Below are positions 1-8,205 of a stretch of DNA of 64,000 nt, piece after piece. The translations under genes and the position numbers were made by a program. Source of the stretch: Planotetraspora mira (lineage in GTDB: Bacteria > Actinomycetota > Actinomycetes > Streptosporangiales > Streptosporangiaceae); NCBI RefSeq assembly GCF_016863275.1, contig NZ_BOOO01000040.1:1-64000 (forward strand), in the 5' to 3' direction. The notes under the pieces are model-generated. The model did not search any database and was not told where the DNA came from. It saw only the letters and a list, made by a program, of their open reading frames with translations. Every line of letters begins with the position of its first letter. Within the stretch, counting starts at the first letter, position 1.

Positions 1-218
1 TGTGTGACGGGCGGGACCCGAGCACCCCGCCGGACTTCAAAGACTGCCTGAACGGCGGATTCGGCGTCACAGTGCCTTTCACCCTGATCTGGCACGACCA
101 CGACATCGCACGTCGCGCGCTGGCCGACGTCGTATACGACCCCGATGATCGGCTCCCATACTTCGAGGACATCGTGCAACTCCTCGAACGCTTCGGTGTC
201 ACGCTCGTTCTCCAGTGA
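1..218 (+). CDS. Barstar-like protein, C-terminal part only
   Basis: The reading frame is open from the left edge (first full codon at 3) and stops with TGA at 216-218, leaving about 71 C-terminal residues. The visible part has a DCLNGGFG segment, a LIWHDHD strand, and ends in a FEDIVQLLERFGVTLVLQ helix-strand. This resembles the end of barstar-type ribonuclease inhibitors of actinomycetes, small cytoplasmic proteins that block barnase-like toxins. The N-terminal half lies outside the window, so the family call is tentative. Downstream, 219-445 holds no convincing gene. Confidence 0.5.
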   Translation, partial: CDGRDPSTPPDFKDCLNGGFGVTVPFTLIWHDHDIARRALADVVYDPDDRLPYFEDIVQLLERFGVTLVLQ

Positions 219-445
219 CGCGGCCGTTTGGGCGTTTGCTGTACAGCAACCGATACAGCAACAGCGCTTTACACGATCACACGCCACCGGCCAGCACCTA
301 CCGCCAGAACAGGAGGGAACGCCGTCGACTGTCGGACCTCGGTTGATGGTTGACGAATTGGTCTCGGGTGATGCTTTACATGATCACAACAAGGCTGACC
401 CCCCAAGCTCGGGCCTTCGTGGAGCCATCAGGCATTCTGGGCGCC

Positions 446-916
446 GTGAGTGATATGTACATCCGTCTGATTCCGACCGACCTGAATTGGCAGCCGAGCC
501 GCGAGGCCGCCAGCGCTGCCGTGGCCTACGTCGCCGGGCTCTTCTCCGGTCCCGGCGACGCCGTGGAGCATGTCGACTATGAGTTCTACGACCGGATCAC
601 CCTGATAGACGCTGGCGAGAACACCAGCCAGATCACGTGCTCGCGCTGCCGAAGTGATATCAGCTTGGACTGGTTGGGCGACGTGGTCAGAGAAAATGGC
701 GGCGTGAGCTTCGAGCACCTGGACATGACGGTGCCCTGCTGTGGCGCCGTGGTCGGGCTGGATACGCTCCACTACGACTGGCCGGTCGGCTTCGCGCGAT
801 TCGAGGTGAGTGCCATGAACCCCACTCGCGCCCAATACGAACTCGACGCCCAGGAACTCGCCGACATGGCCAGCATTGTCGGCCACCCCGTTACCCAGGT
901 CCTCGCTCACTACTGA
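446..916 (+). CDS. Hypothetical protein with Cys pairs
   Basis: A 156-residue cytoplasmic protein of unknown function. It begins MYIRLIPTD after a GTG at 446; the ATG at 455 is an equally possible start because neither has a strong ribosome binding site. Two cysteine clusters, TCSRC (mid-protein) and PCCG (about 25 residues later), could bind a metal such as zinc. The frame shows actinobacterial codon bias throughout and is not interrupted. There is no signal peptide or membrane segment. An AraC regulator follows on the same strand after about 20 bases, but a functional link is not evident. Confidence 0.55.
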   Translation: MSDMYIRLIPTDLNWQPSREAASAAVAYVAGLFSGPGDAVEHVDYEFYDRITLIDAGENTSQITCSRCRSDISLDWLGDVVRENGGVSFEHLDMTVPCCGAVVGLDTLHYDWPVGFARFEVSAMNPTRAQYELDAQELADMASIVGHPVTQVLAHY

Positions 917-939
917 TCAGGCACGCCTCCGGATTGATC

Positions 940-1713
940 ATGTCAACCGTCAACCGAGGCGGCAGTGTCAAGCATCAACCGAAGCAGGACAGGGAACGCC
1001 GTCGACGTGGTACCTACCTTGTACTACGGATCAGAAGGTCAAGCGCCATCGGAGCCGAAACGGCTTGGGACCCCGTGGCGGTCGACGCGCTCACTGTCTC
1101 CTTCCGGCCGGCACGATCGGCCCTGTGGGTCGCGCATTCGAGGGCACACGACGATGGATACGAGACCATTTGGCTTCCCCGCGATGTCCAGTTGCCGGCA
1201 ATCCTCCGCTCGGGGAGGCACATGACAGCGTTCTTGTCTCTGGATTCCACGCTCGCTCACGCTGATCTGATCGCGGCGCGGAGCGCGAAGCGGCCCGTTC
1301 ATGTCATCAATGGGAGGGTCGAACGACTCGTCGACGCTGCGGTCGCAGACCTGGCGGTCGCGGCGGCTCGGCGGCACGACATGCCGCTTTCGCAGCGGCT
1401 CCTCGCTGAGCGCGTTCGCATCGACTCGAGTGCCGCCGCCTCGCGCAATCACACCAGCCGAGTCTTCACTCGTGCCACCGGCATGACGTTGTCCCGCTAT
1501 CGACAACGGATGCGAGTCGCCGCCGCCGTGCGAGCCATTGCGTCACGTGACGACAGCCTGGCGACAATTGCGGCAGAGACCGGCTTCGCCGACCACGCCC
1601 ACCTTTCCCGTTCCCTAGTCGGCGCAACTGGATCGATTCCCACGAGCTTGCGGCGCCGCTTCCACACCGGCTCACTCGACTCCCCCGGCTCGGGTGGGCT
1701 TGATCCGGTTTGA
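940..1713 (+). CDS. AraC family transcriptional regulator
   Basis: A 257-residue DNA-binding protein. The C-terminal hundred residues carry the double helix-turn-helix of the AraC/XylS family: a first helix pair around LLAERVRIDSS, then FTRATGMTLSRYRQRMRV, and the second HTH with SLATIAAETGFADHAHLSRS followed by an arginine-rich end. The N-terminal part (to about residue 140) is the likely sensing domain, with FRPARSALWV and a WLPRD segment as in AraC proteins that sense small ligands. ATG 940 is chosen; a TTG at 934 is in frame. The tautomerase gene starts about 130 bases downstream on the same strand and is a possible target. Confidence 0.8.
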   Translation: MSTVNRGGSVKHQPKQDRERRRRGTYLVLRIRRSSAIGAETAWDPVAVDALTVSFRPARSALWVAHSRAHDDGYETIWLPRDVQLPAILRSGRHMTAFLSLDSTLAHADLIAARSAKRPVHVINGRVERLVDAAVADLAVAAARRHDMPLSQRLLAERVRIDSSAAASRNHTSRVFTRATGMTLSRYRQRMRVAAAVRAIASRDDSLATIAAETGFADHAHLSRSLVGATGSIPTSLRRRFHTGSLDSPGSGGLDPV

Positions 1714-1844
1714 CGGACGGTGAGCGAGACACCGCCCCATGAGTGACTCGAGAACGGCGTCCATCTGTGAGCACATCCGTTCAGGCGGGGGCCGGCTGTG
1801 TCATCAGACGATGGACGGGCCGCAATACGTTCAAGAGGAGAGCG

Positions 1845-2093
1845 ATGCCTGTCATCACCGTCGCCATGCGCACCGGACGCACGATCGACCAGAAACGCGA
1901 ACTCGTGCGGCGGGTGACGGACGCATTCGTGGAGACGTGTGGAGGCGAAGCCGACGGCGTGTGGGTCGAGATCGTGGAGATTCCCGCCGAGCACTGGGGC
2001 ATCGGAGGACGCCTCCAGTCCGATCTGCTCGCTGAAGCCGCGGTCGCTGCGGATTCGTTCCCAGCAAGGGAACGGTCACCGGATCACTCATAG
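1845..2093 (+). CDS. 4-oxalocrotonate tautomerase family protein
   Basis: An 82-residue protein starting MPVITVAMRTGR. The start ATG is preceded by AGAGGAG at a good distance, and it places a proline directly after the initiator methionine; this Pro-1 is the general base of the tautomerase superfamily. The rest follows the family pattern (KRELVRRVTDAFVETCG, VWVEIVEIPAEHWGIGG). Such enzymes isomerise enol and keto acids in aromatic catabolism, but many orphan members have unknown substrates. The last 15 or so residues look like an unstructured tail. It lies directly downstream of the AraC regulator. Confidence 0.8.
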   Translation: MPVITVAMRTGRTIDQKRELVRRVTDAFVETCGGEADGVWVEIVEIPAEHWGIGGRLQSDLLAEAAVAADSFPARERSPDHS

Positions 2094-2239
2094 CGCGTGG
2101 GCGGGCAGCTCTGCGAGGAGGGAGAACACAGGCCGGCGTACGGCTGTCGCGAGATGCCATCACGCACCGGCTCGCCGCGCTCGCGAGCAGGTTTCGACAT
2201 CATCGCTCGCAATCAACGCGAGGAATGGAAGGAATCGGC

Positions 2240-2920
2240 ATGAGTGAGGGACCACGCGAACGAATTCGCTCGAGGATCTACTCGACCCTGGCGACAGAGG
2301 GCCGCGCTCCTTCCATCGCTGAGCTCGCTCGAGTGCTGGGCACCAGCGACAGGACGATTCGTCGCGCACTCATCGAGCTCGCGGAGCGGCATCTCTTCGT
2401 ATTGAACCGGGACGGGGACGCGATCCGCATGGCGCACCCCTTCTCCGCGGCACCGATGGCCTTCGTCGTGGCTCCGGCAGACGGGCACGACGAGCGTCGC
2501 TGGTGGGGAGGATGCGCATGGGATTCGTTCGGGATCAGCGCCTGCTTGCACCTCGACGTACTGATCGACACGACATGTCCTTTCTGCGGGACTCATCTGC
2601 GCATCGAGGCGGGACCTGAGCGACCGCCATCGTCCGGGCCCGTCGTACGCTTCCCTCGACCGGCGGCCGAGTGGTGGGACGACGTTGTCGCTACGTGCAC
2701 CGACATTCGCCTCTTCTGCAGCACCGACCACGCTGCGGGTTGGATGACCGCGACCGGCACTGCCATCGGTGAGATCGTCTCTGCGGAGATCGTCTGGAGA
2801 CTCTCGCAACCGTGGTACGGAGATCGGCTGGACCCCGACTATCAACCGCACACTGCGGCTGCCAACCAGATGACACTCGCAGAGTTGGGGCTGACGGGAA
2901 CGTTCTGGGAACTCCCCTGA
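2240..2920 (+). CDS. Organomercurial lyase (MerB)-like protein with N-terminal HTH
   Basis: A 226-residue protein; ATG 2240 is chosen because GGAAGGAA lies just upstream. Residues 1-60 form a winged helix-turn-helix (SIAELARVLGTSDRTIRRAL). The remainder resembles MerB: C92 and D95 in GGCAWDSFG correspond to the catalytic Cys and Asp of MerB (pattern C-A-x-D), and C153 in ATCTDIRLFC matches the second catalytic Cys. MerB cleaves carbon-mercury bonds. An extra CPFC pair (C113/C116) could hold a metal. No merA, merR or mercury transporter is visible nearby, so either this is a stand-alone lyase or the fold is used for sensing. Confidence is high for the fold, moderate for activity. Confidence 0.7.
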   Translation: MSEGPRERIRSRIYSTLATEGRAPSIAELARVLGTSDRTIRRALIELAERHLFVLNRDGDAIRMAHPFSAAPMAFVVAPADGHDERRWWGGCAWDSFGISACLHLDVLIDTTCPFCGTHLRIEAGPERPPSSGPVVRFPRPAAEWWDDVVATCTDIRLFCSTDHAAGWMTATGTAIGEIVSAEIVWRLSQPWYGDRLDPDYQPHTAAANQMTLAELGLTGTFWELP

Positions 2921-3049
2921 GTCGTGACGAGTCCTCGACCGAGCTTCCCCAGACTGACCATCGTGCGCACAGGAGCGCCTGACGCGGTTGAGCGGCGGCG
3001 CACGGAATGATGGTCGGCGAGTTCGCCTGAGAGTTGACGGGAGCCATGA

Positions 3050-3919
3050 ATGCGGATCGGTGTCGTCTTTCCCCAGACCGAGATCGGCGCGGACGTGGGC
3101 GCGGTGCGCGCCTACGGGCAAGGGGTCGAGGAGCTCGGTTTCCGGCACGTGATGGCCTATGACCACGTAGTCGGAGCCGACCCGGCGATCCACCAGGGCT
3201 GGCAAGGTGTCTACGACGTGCGGACCACGTTCCACGAACCGATGGTCCTGTTCGGCTACCTCGCCGCACTGACCTCACTGGAACTCGTCACCGCCATCAT
3301 CATCCTGCCCCAGCGGCAGACGGCCCTGGTCGCCAAGCAGGCGGCGGAAGTCGACCTGCTCAGTGCCGGCCGGTTGCGGCTGGGCGTGGGCCTGGGGTGG
3401 AACCAGGTCGAGTACGAAGCCCTGGGCCAGGAATTCACCACCCGGGGCAAGCGCGTCGAGGAGCAGGTCGAGTTGCTGCGCCAGTTGTGGACCGAACGAT
3501 CGGTCACCTTCGACGGCACCTATGACCGGGTGACCGGAGCGGGGTTGGCGCCCCTGCCGGTGCAGCGGCCGATCCCCATCTGGTTCGGCGCACAGTCGCC
3601 CGCGGCGTACCGCCGTGCTGGACGACTCGCCGACGGCTGGTTCCCGCAGATGTCCCCAGGCCCGAAGCTGGATGAGGCCAAGGCGATGGTGGACGAGGCC
3701 GCCGTGCTGGCGGGACGCGACCCCTCCACGCTCGGCATGGAAGGCCGGGTCAACTGGACAGGCAACGCAGAGGAGCTGAACGATCTGGCCCGCCGGTGGC
3801 GGGAGTCCGGCGCCACTCACATCGCCGTCAACACCATGAAAGCGGGACTGCGCTCGGTCGACGAGCACCTGTCCGCGCTGGAGACCGCGGCCGAGACGCT
3901 CGAACCACGGAAAGGCTAG
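3050..3919 (+). CDS. LLM class F420-dependent oxidoreductase
   Basis: A 289-residue cytoplasmic flavin/F420-dependent oxidoreductase of the luciferase-like monooxygenase superfamily, usually a TIM barrel using F420 or FMNH2. Family hallmarks are MRIGVVFPQTEIG at the N-terminus, AYDHVVGAD, ILPQRQTALVAKQAAEVDLLS, RLRLGVGLGWNQVEYEALG and PIPIWFGAQS. Length is normal for the TIGR03619-like subgroup. The substrate cannot be inferred. The gene is alone on its strand and converges with the symporter gene; a strong hairpin separates them. Confidence 0.88.
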   Translation: MRIGVVFPQTEIGADVGAVRAYGQGVEELGFRHVMAYDHVVGADPAIHQGWQGVYDVRTTFHEPMVLFGYLAALTSLELVTAIIILPQRQTALVAKQAAEVDLLSAGRLRLGVGLGWNQVEYEALGQEFTTRGKRVEEQVELLRQLWTERSVTFDGTYDRVTGAGLAPLPVQRPIPIWFGAQSPAAYRRAGRLADGWFPQMSPGPKLDEAKAMVDEAAVLAGRDPSTLGMEGRVNWTGNAEELNDLARRWRESGATHIAVNTMKAGLRSVDEHLSALETAAETLEPRKG

Positions 3920-4018
3920 GAGGCCGGTTCCCGGGAAACGGGCTCAAGAGATCAGGCGTCCTCGTCGCCCGCAGCGAGGGCTGTACGACGTGGTTGGGTG
4001 ACCGCCTCCCTAAAACAC

Positions 4019-4061
4019 GAGATGGCGGCGCGGACCCCGCGCGGGGCCGCACCGCCATCTC
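4019..4061. terminator. Bidirectional terminator hairpin
   Basis: Perfect 10-base arms GAGATGGCGG (4019-4028) and CCGCCATCTC (4052-4061) enclose a second stem, GCGG plus CCCC pairing with GGGG plus CCGC, closed by a GCGC loop. It lies in the 157-base gap between the convergent LLM oxidoreductase and symporter genes. There is no clear T-run, as is common for actinobacterial terminators. Confidence 0.75.
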
Positions 4062-4076
4062 ATTCGGGTGAGAACG

Positions 4077-5393
4077 TTATGCGATCGCCGGTTCGCCCGA
4101 GGAGCGCGGCGCGCTCACCGGAGCCTCGTCGAGCGGCTGCGGAGGAGCGTTGAGCACCGCCTCATCGATACGGCCCTCGCTGCGGGCGACGAGGACCGGC
4201 ACCACGATCTGCCCGGCGACGTTGGTCGCGGTGCGGATCATGTCGAGGATCGGGTCGATGGCCAGCAGCAGGCCGACCCCCTCGAGCGGCAGTCCCAGCG
4301 TGCTCAGTGTCAGCGTGAGCATGACGATCGCGCCGGTCAGACCGGCCGTCGCGGCCGACCCGACCACGGATACGAACGCGATGAGCAGGTACTCGCCGAC
4401 CCCCAGATGGACGTTGAACACCTGCGCCACGAAGATCGCCGCCAGCGCCGGGTAGATCGAGGCGCAGCCGTCCATCTTGGTGGTCGCGCCGAAGGGCACG
4501 GCGAAGGAGGCGTAGTCACGGTCGACGCCCAGACGCTCGATCGTGACCTTCTGCGTCAGCGGCAGCGTGCCGACCGAGGAACGGGAGACGAAGGCCAACT
4601 CGATCGCCGGCCACGCGTTGCGGTAGAACGTGATCGGGTTGACCTTGCCGACCAGCGCGAGCAGCGCCGGGTAGACGGCCAGCAGGACGATGAAGCAGCC
4701 GATGTAGACGCCGAGGCTGAGCTTGGCCAGCGGCGCGAGCAGGTCCCATCCGTACGTGGCGACCGACTTGCCGATCAGGCCGGCGGTCCCGATGGGGGCC
4801 AGGCGGATGACCCACCACAGCGCTTTCTGGACCAGTTCGAGGATCGAGCGGCTGAAGCCGAGGAACGGCTCGGCCTTCTCGCCGATCGCGATGGCCGCAG
4901 CGCCGAGGACGATCCCCAGGAAGACGATCTGGAGGACGTTGAGCTCGGTGAACGCCGTGACGATGTTCGTCGGGATGATGCCGGTGAGGAAGTCGACCCA
5001 GGTGCCGACGTTCTCGGGCGCCTTCGCGCCCGCCGTGCTCAGGGTGACGCCCTGGCCCGGGTTGATGATCAGTCCGAGGCCGATGCCGACGATGACGGCG
5101 ATCAGCGCGGTGGCCAGGAACCAGAACAGCGTCTTACCCGCCAGCCTGGCCGCGCCGTTGACGTTGCGGAGGTTGGCGACGCTGACCACCACGGCGGTGA
5201 ACACCAGCGGCGGCACTGCCAGCTTGAGCAGCTGGACGAAGATTTTTCCGACTTCGGTGAGGGTCGTGGCAAGCCAGGCGACGTCCCAGATGCGGGCGGC
5301 GAAGCCGAGGGCCACGCCCACGACCAGGCCCAGCAGCAACTGCAGGGAGAAAGAGAATCTCTTCACGATGAGGAAGGCTCCGAAAGACGGCAT
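4077..5393 (-). CDS. Dicarboxylate/amino acid:cation symporter (DAACS family)
   Basis: A 438-residue inner-membrane transporter with about eight hydrophobic spans and two re-entrant loops, of the GltP/DctA family that imports C4-dicarboxylates or acidic amino acids with protons or sodium. Diagnostic motifs are present: the serine-rich SRSSVGTLP of hairpin 1, FGATTKMDGC (NMDG-like cation site with K in place of the usual N), and DPILDMIRTATNVAG, where the conserved Asp and Arg-Thr-Asn contact substrate. Start ATG at 5393 is assumed; an in-frame GTG (VKRFSF) ten codons in is possible. A Crp-type box lies about 200 bases upstream. Confidence 0.9.
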   Translation of the reverse strand: MPSFGAFLIVKRFSFSLQLLLGLVVGVALGFAARIWDVAWLATTLTEVGKIFVQLLKLAVPPLVFTAVVVSVANLRNVNGAARLAGKTLFWFLATALIAVIVGIGLGLIINPGQGVTLSTAGAKAPENVGTWVDFLTGIIPTNIVTAFTELNVLQIVFLGIVLGAAAIAIGEKAEPFLGFSRSILELVQKALWWVIRLAPIGTAGLIGKSVATYGWDLLAPLAKLSLGVYIGCFIVLLAVYPALLALVGKVNPITFYRNAWPAIELAFVSRSSVGTLPLTQKVTIERLGVDRDYASFAVPFGATTKMDGCASIYPALAAIFVAQVFNVHLGVGEYLLIAFVSVVGSAATAGLTGAIVMLTLTLSTLGLPLEGVGLLLAIDPILDMIRTATNVAGQIVVPVLVARSEGRIDEAVLNAPPQPLDEAPVSAPRSSGEPAIA

Positions 5394-5724
5394 GCCGGAG
5401 AGGGCATGCGAAAGGGGGGTGGGTGAGGGGTCGGGGGGATCGAGCGTTCGTCGAAACGCGATCAGCGACAGAGGGAGCCGGTCAGACGACAGAGATCGAT
5501 GTGCAGCCGCTCAACAAGCCACACAGACAGGACGGAAAACCTCACGCGATCAGTGAACCGCAGTCAAAAGGACAGTATTCCAATCACAAAAGTGATCTAG
5601 CTCACAATCCAGACTTTCCTGGTGTGACATGACGGGGTCAGGGCTGGGCTCGAGCCGTGAGCACCAGCGTGAGGTGCGCGACCGGGCTCTGCAGGGCCTG
5701 CTGAAACTCCTGCAGCCCACCCGG
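5394..5724. other. Intergenic region upstream of the symporter
   Basis: No gene is supported in these 331 bases between the symporter start and the end of the MFS transporter. The region is less GC-rich around 5560-5630, where a Crp-type palindrome lies, and is the expected promoter of the symporter. Confidence 0.6.
5592..5605. promoter_or_regulatory. Crp/GlxR-type binding site
   Basis: GTGATCTAGCTCAC matches the Crp/FNR consensus GTGA-N6-TCAC exactly. It sits in AT-richer sequence upstream of the dicarboxylate symporter (start 5393). Regulation by a cAMP receptor-like protein is the natural inference; Crp boxes before dicarboxylate transporters are common. Confidence 0.6.
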
Positions 5725-7110
5725 TCAACGTCTCGAAACGGTCGCACCGATCATGACTGCGGTGGCCAGGCCGTTGATGATCAGAAGTGCGACGGCGGCC
5801 CACAGAGCGGCGGGTGCCGCGCCCGTGCGGAGGAACAGCGTGCCGAGCAGGGCGATGCCGAGCGTGCCACCGAGTTGCTGAACGGCGTTGAGCAGCCCGG
5901 CGGCCGAGCCCGTTTCGTGCGGGCGGACGCGTTCGAGCGCGGTGCTGAAGAACGGCGTGGTGAACATCCCCAGCCCGAGCCCACCAAGCGCCAGCGCGGG
6001 TACGGCCGGCCAGGAGTAACCGGACTCGGTCGCGTAGGCGGCGATGAGGAGCAGGGTTCCCGCCAGCAGCGCGGTGAGCCCGCCGAACATGAGTTTCGCC
6101 CCGAACCGTGGGAACAGATAGGCACCCGACACCCACGAGGAGACCGCCATCCCGCACGACCATGGCAGCAGCGTGAGACCCGAGGTCAAGACGTCGACAT
6201 GGCGAGTGAGCTGCGCCTGCAGGACGACGGTCAGCATGACGCCGTTCATCACCGCGAAGAACAGCGTGGAGCTCACCAGCGCGGCGGGAAAGCCGCGGTT
6301 GCCGAACAGGCTGGGCTCGACCAGCGCGGCTCGCCCCCGCCGCGATCGTCCATGCTGCTGGAGCCAGAACACCACCAGCACCACCACGCCACCGGCGAGC
6401 GCGATCCAGGTCCAGGCAGGCCATCCGGCGGCGTCGCCCTCGATGAGCGGGTAGACCAGCAGGCCCGTGCCGAAGGTCACCAGCGCGGTGCCGGACAGAT
6501 CGAGGCGTTGACGGTGGGCGGCGCGGTCTTCGCGCAGCAGCGGGGCGAGGGCGAGGACCGCCAGGCCGAGCGGGACGTTCACGACAAAGACCGACCGCCA
6601 TGACGATCCGAGCAGGTCGGCGTGGGTGAGGAAGCCACCGAGCACAGGGCCGCAGACCGCCGACAGGCCCATGACCGGGCCGATGCTGCCCAGCGCCCTG
6701 GGCAGTTCCGCACCGTCGAACATGGCGCGGATCAACCCGAGGGTCTGCGGAATGATCAGCGCCGCCGCGGCCCCTTGCACCGCTCGCGCGGCGATCAGCA
6801 TTCCGGCGGACCCGCTCAGCGCGCAGGCCAGCGAGGCGATCACGAACCCGGCGACGCCGACCCGGAAGACCCGGGCGCGCCCCGCGATGTCGCCGAGCCG
6901 CCCGCCAGTGATCAGTAGCACCGCGAACGGCAGCGTGTACGCGGCGGCGAACCACTGGATGTCGGAAGCGGGACCGGCGAGGTCGGCATGGATGGCCGGC
7001 CCCGCGACCTGGACGATCGTCGCATCGAGGAGGTTCATCGCCTCGGCGGCCAGCAGCGCCGCCAGTGCGGCCCACCGCCACCGGTAGGCCAACGTCGGAC
7101 TCGTCAGCAC
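5725..7110 (-). CDS. MFS (DHA2-type) multidrug efflux transporter
   Basis: A 461-residue membrane protein with about 14 hydrophobic segments, as in the EmrB/QacA (DHA2) drug:proton antiporters. Recognisable motifs are NLLDATIVQVAGPAI in TM1, GGRLGDIAGRARVF (motif A after TM2) and GPVLGGFLTH (antiporter motif C, TM5). GTG at 7110 is chosen since GGGAG lies six bases upstream; the frame continues further upstream without family similarity. It is divergent from an Lrp/AsnC-type regulator, the usual arrangement for a locally regulated efflux pump. Confidence 0.88.
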   Translation of the reverse strand: MLTSPTLAYRWRWAALAALLAAEAMNLLDATIVQVAGPAIHADLAGPASDIQWFAAAYTLPFAVLLITGGRLGDIAGRARVFRVGVAGFVIASLACALSGSAGMLIAARAVQGAAAALIIPQTLGLIRAMFDGAELPRALGSIGPVMGLSAVCGPVLGGFLTHADLLGSSWRSVFVVNVPLGLAVLALAPLLREDRAAHRQRLDLSGTALVTFGTGLLVYPLIEGDAAGWPAWTWIALAGGVVVLVVFWLQQHGRSRRGRAALVEPSLFGNRGFPAALVSSTLFFAVMNGVMLTVVLQAQLTRHVDVLTSGLTLLPWSCGMAVSSWVSGAYLFPRFGAKLMFGGLTALLAGTLLLIAAYATESGYSWPAVPALALGGLGLGMFTTPFFSTALERVRPHETGSAAGLLNAVQQLGGTLGIALLGTLFLRTGAAPAALWAAVALLIINGLATAVMIGATVSRR

Positions 7111-7160
7111 AGAAAGCTCCCTCAAGCAGGTTCCGTTCTTCGCGGTCGATCCTGCGGTCG

Positions 7161-7182
7161 AGAGTGGGATCGGTTCCACTCT
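7161..7182. promoter_or_regulatory. Inverted repeat between efflux pump and Lrp-type regulator
   Basis: AGAGTGG (7161-7167) and CCACTCT (7176-7182) form a perfect 7-base inverted repeat with an 8-base spacer inside the 114-base divergent promoter region. It is a candidate operator for the regulator at 7225. Confidence 0.45.
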
Positions 7183-7224
7183 TCGCCGGGAGGTAGGTGA
7201 TACTTTCCACGAACAGGGCGAGGG

Positions 7225-8199
7225 ATGAGGGAATGTCACGTGCTTGACGACGTCGACCGGGCTCTGATCCATGCGCTGCACATCGACGGTCGCACGCCGT
7301 TCAGCAGGATCGCCACCGTCCTGGGCGTCTCGACCCAGACCGTGGCCCGCCGCTACCGGCGGCTGACCGCCGAGGTCGCGCTGCGCGTCGTCGGGCTCCC
7401 CGACACCCGGCACTCCGGTCAGGCGCAGTGGATACTGCGCCTGACCGCCGCCCCGCACAGCGCACAGAATCTCGCCCGGGCCCTGGCGCGGCGGGCCGAC
7501 ACCTCGTGGGTCAAGCTCATCTCCGGCGGCACGGAGATCTTCACGATCGTCACCACCCCGGACCATCAGCCCGATCGCGCGCTGCTCCTGCACGACATCC
7601 CGCGCACCGCGGGCATCACCGCGGTTTCCGCGCACTGCCTGCTGCACCTCTACCATGGCGGTCCCTCCGCCTGGCGCGGGCGCCCGAACGTGCTGGACGA
7701 GCGGCAGCAACGGCTGCTGGAGCCCGTCGTCCAGCCTCACAGCGAGCGGCACGCCGTCACCCGCTCCGACGCCGCCCTGCTGGCCGCGCTCCGCCATGAC
7801 GGCCGGGCCAGCCACGCCGACCTGGCCAAGACCACCGGCTGGTCGGCCGCCACCGTCGCACGCCGCCTGGCCGAACTGCGGGCCGGCGGCGCGCTCTTCT
7901 TCGACATCGAACTCGACACGGCAGTGCTCGGCATCGCCGTCCAGGCCCTGCTGTGGATGTCGGTAGCCCCGACGCACCTGGACCGGGTCGCCACCACCCT
8001 GGCCGGACACGCCGAACTGGCCTTCGTCGCCGCCACCACCGGCTCCACCAACCTGGTGGCCAACGCGCTGTGCACCGGTCCGGCCGCCCTGCACCGCTAC
8101 CTGACCCAGAGGCTCGGCTCAGTCGAGGGCATCCACACGATCGAGACCGCGCCCGTGCTCCGAACCGTCAAGGCGACCAGCCCGATGGCCGTCGTCTGA
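7225..8199 (+). CDS. Lrp/AsnC family transcriptional regulator with two HTH domains
   Basis: A 324-residue regulator built from two AsnC-type units. The first HTH (DDVDRALIHALHIDGRTPFSRIA) is at residues 6-50; the second (SDAALLAALRHDGRASHADLA) at about 180-225. Each is followed by a ligand-binding RAM-like segment. Tandem-duplicated Lrp proteins of this size are common in actinomycetes. ATG 7225 is used; a GTG at 7240 is also possible. It is transcribed away from the MFS pump and probably controls it. Confidence 0.85.
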   Translation: MRECHVLDDVDRALIHALHIDGRTPFSRIATVLGVSTQTVARRYRRLTAEVALRVVGLPDTRHSGQAQWILRLTAAPHSAQNLARALARRADTSWVKLISGGTEIFTIVTTPDHQPDRALLLHDIPRTAGITAVSAHCLLHLYHGGPSAWRGRPNVLDERQQRLLEPVVQPHSERHAVTRSDAALLAALRHDGRASHADLAKTTGWSAATVARRLAELRAGGALFFDIELDTAVLGIAVQALLWMSVAPTHLDRVATTLAGHAELAFVAATTGSTNLVANALCTGPAALHRYLTQRLGSVEGIHTIETAPVLRTVKATSPMAVV

Positions 8200-8205
8200 T
8201 CGCGG

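Noticed and set aside
4068-5426. 452-codon plus-strand frame antisense to the symporter
   Set aside because: Asp/Arg/Gln-rich low-complexity translation typical of an antisense frame in GC-rich DNA.
7111-8094. Upstream extension of the MFS gene frame
   Set aside because: Antisense to the Lrp regulator; the GTG at 7110 with a good ribosome site begins the transporter similarity.
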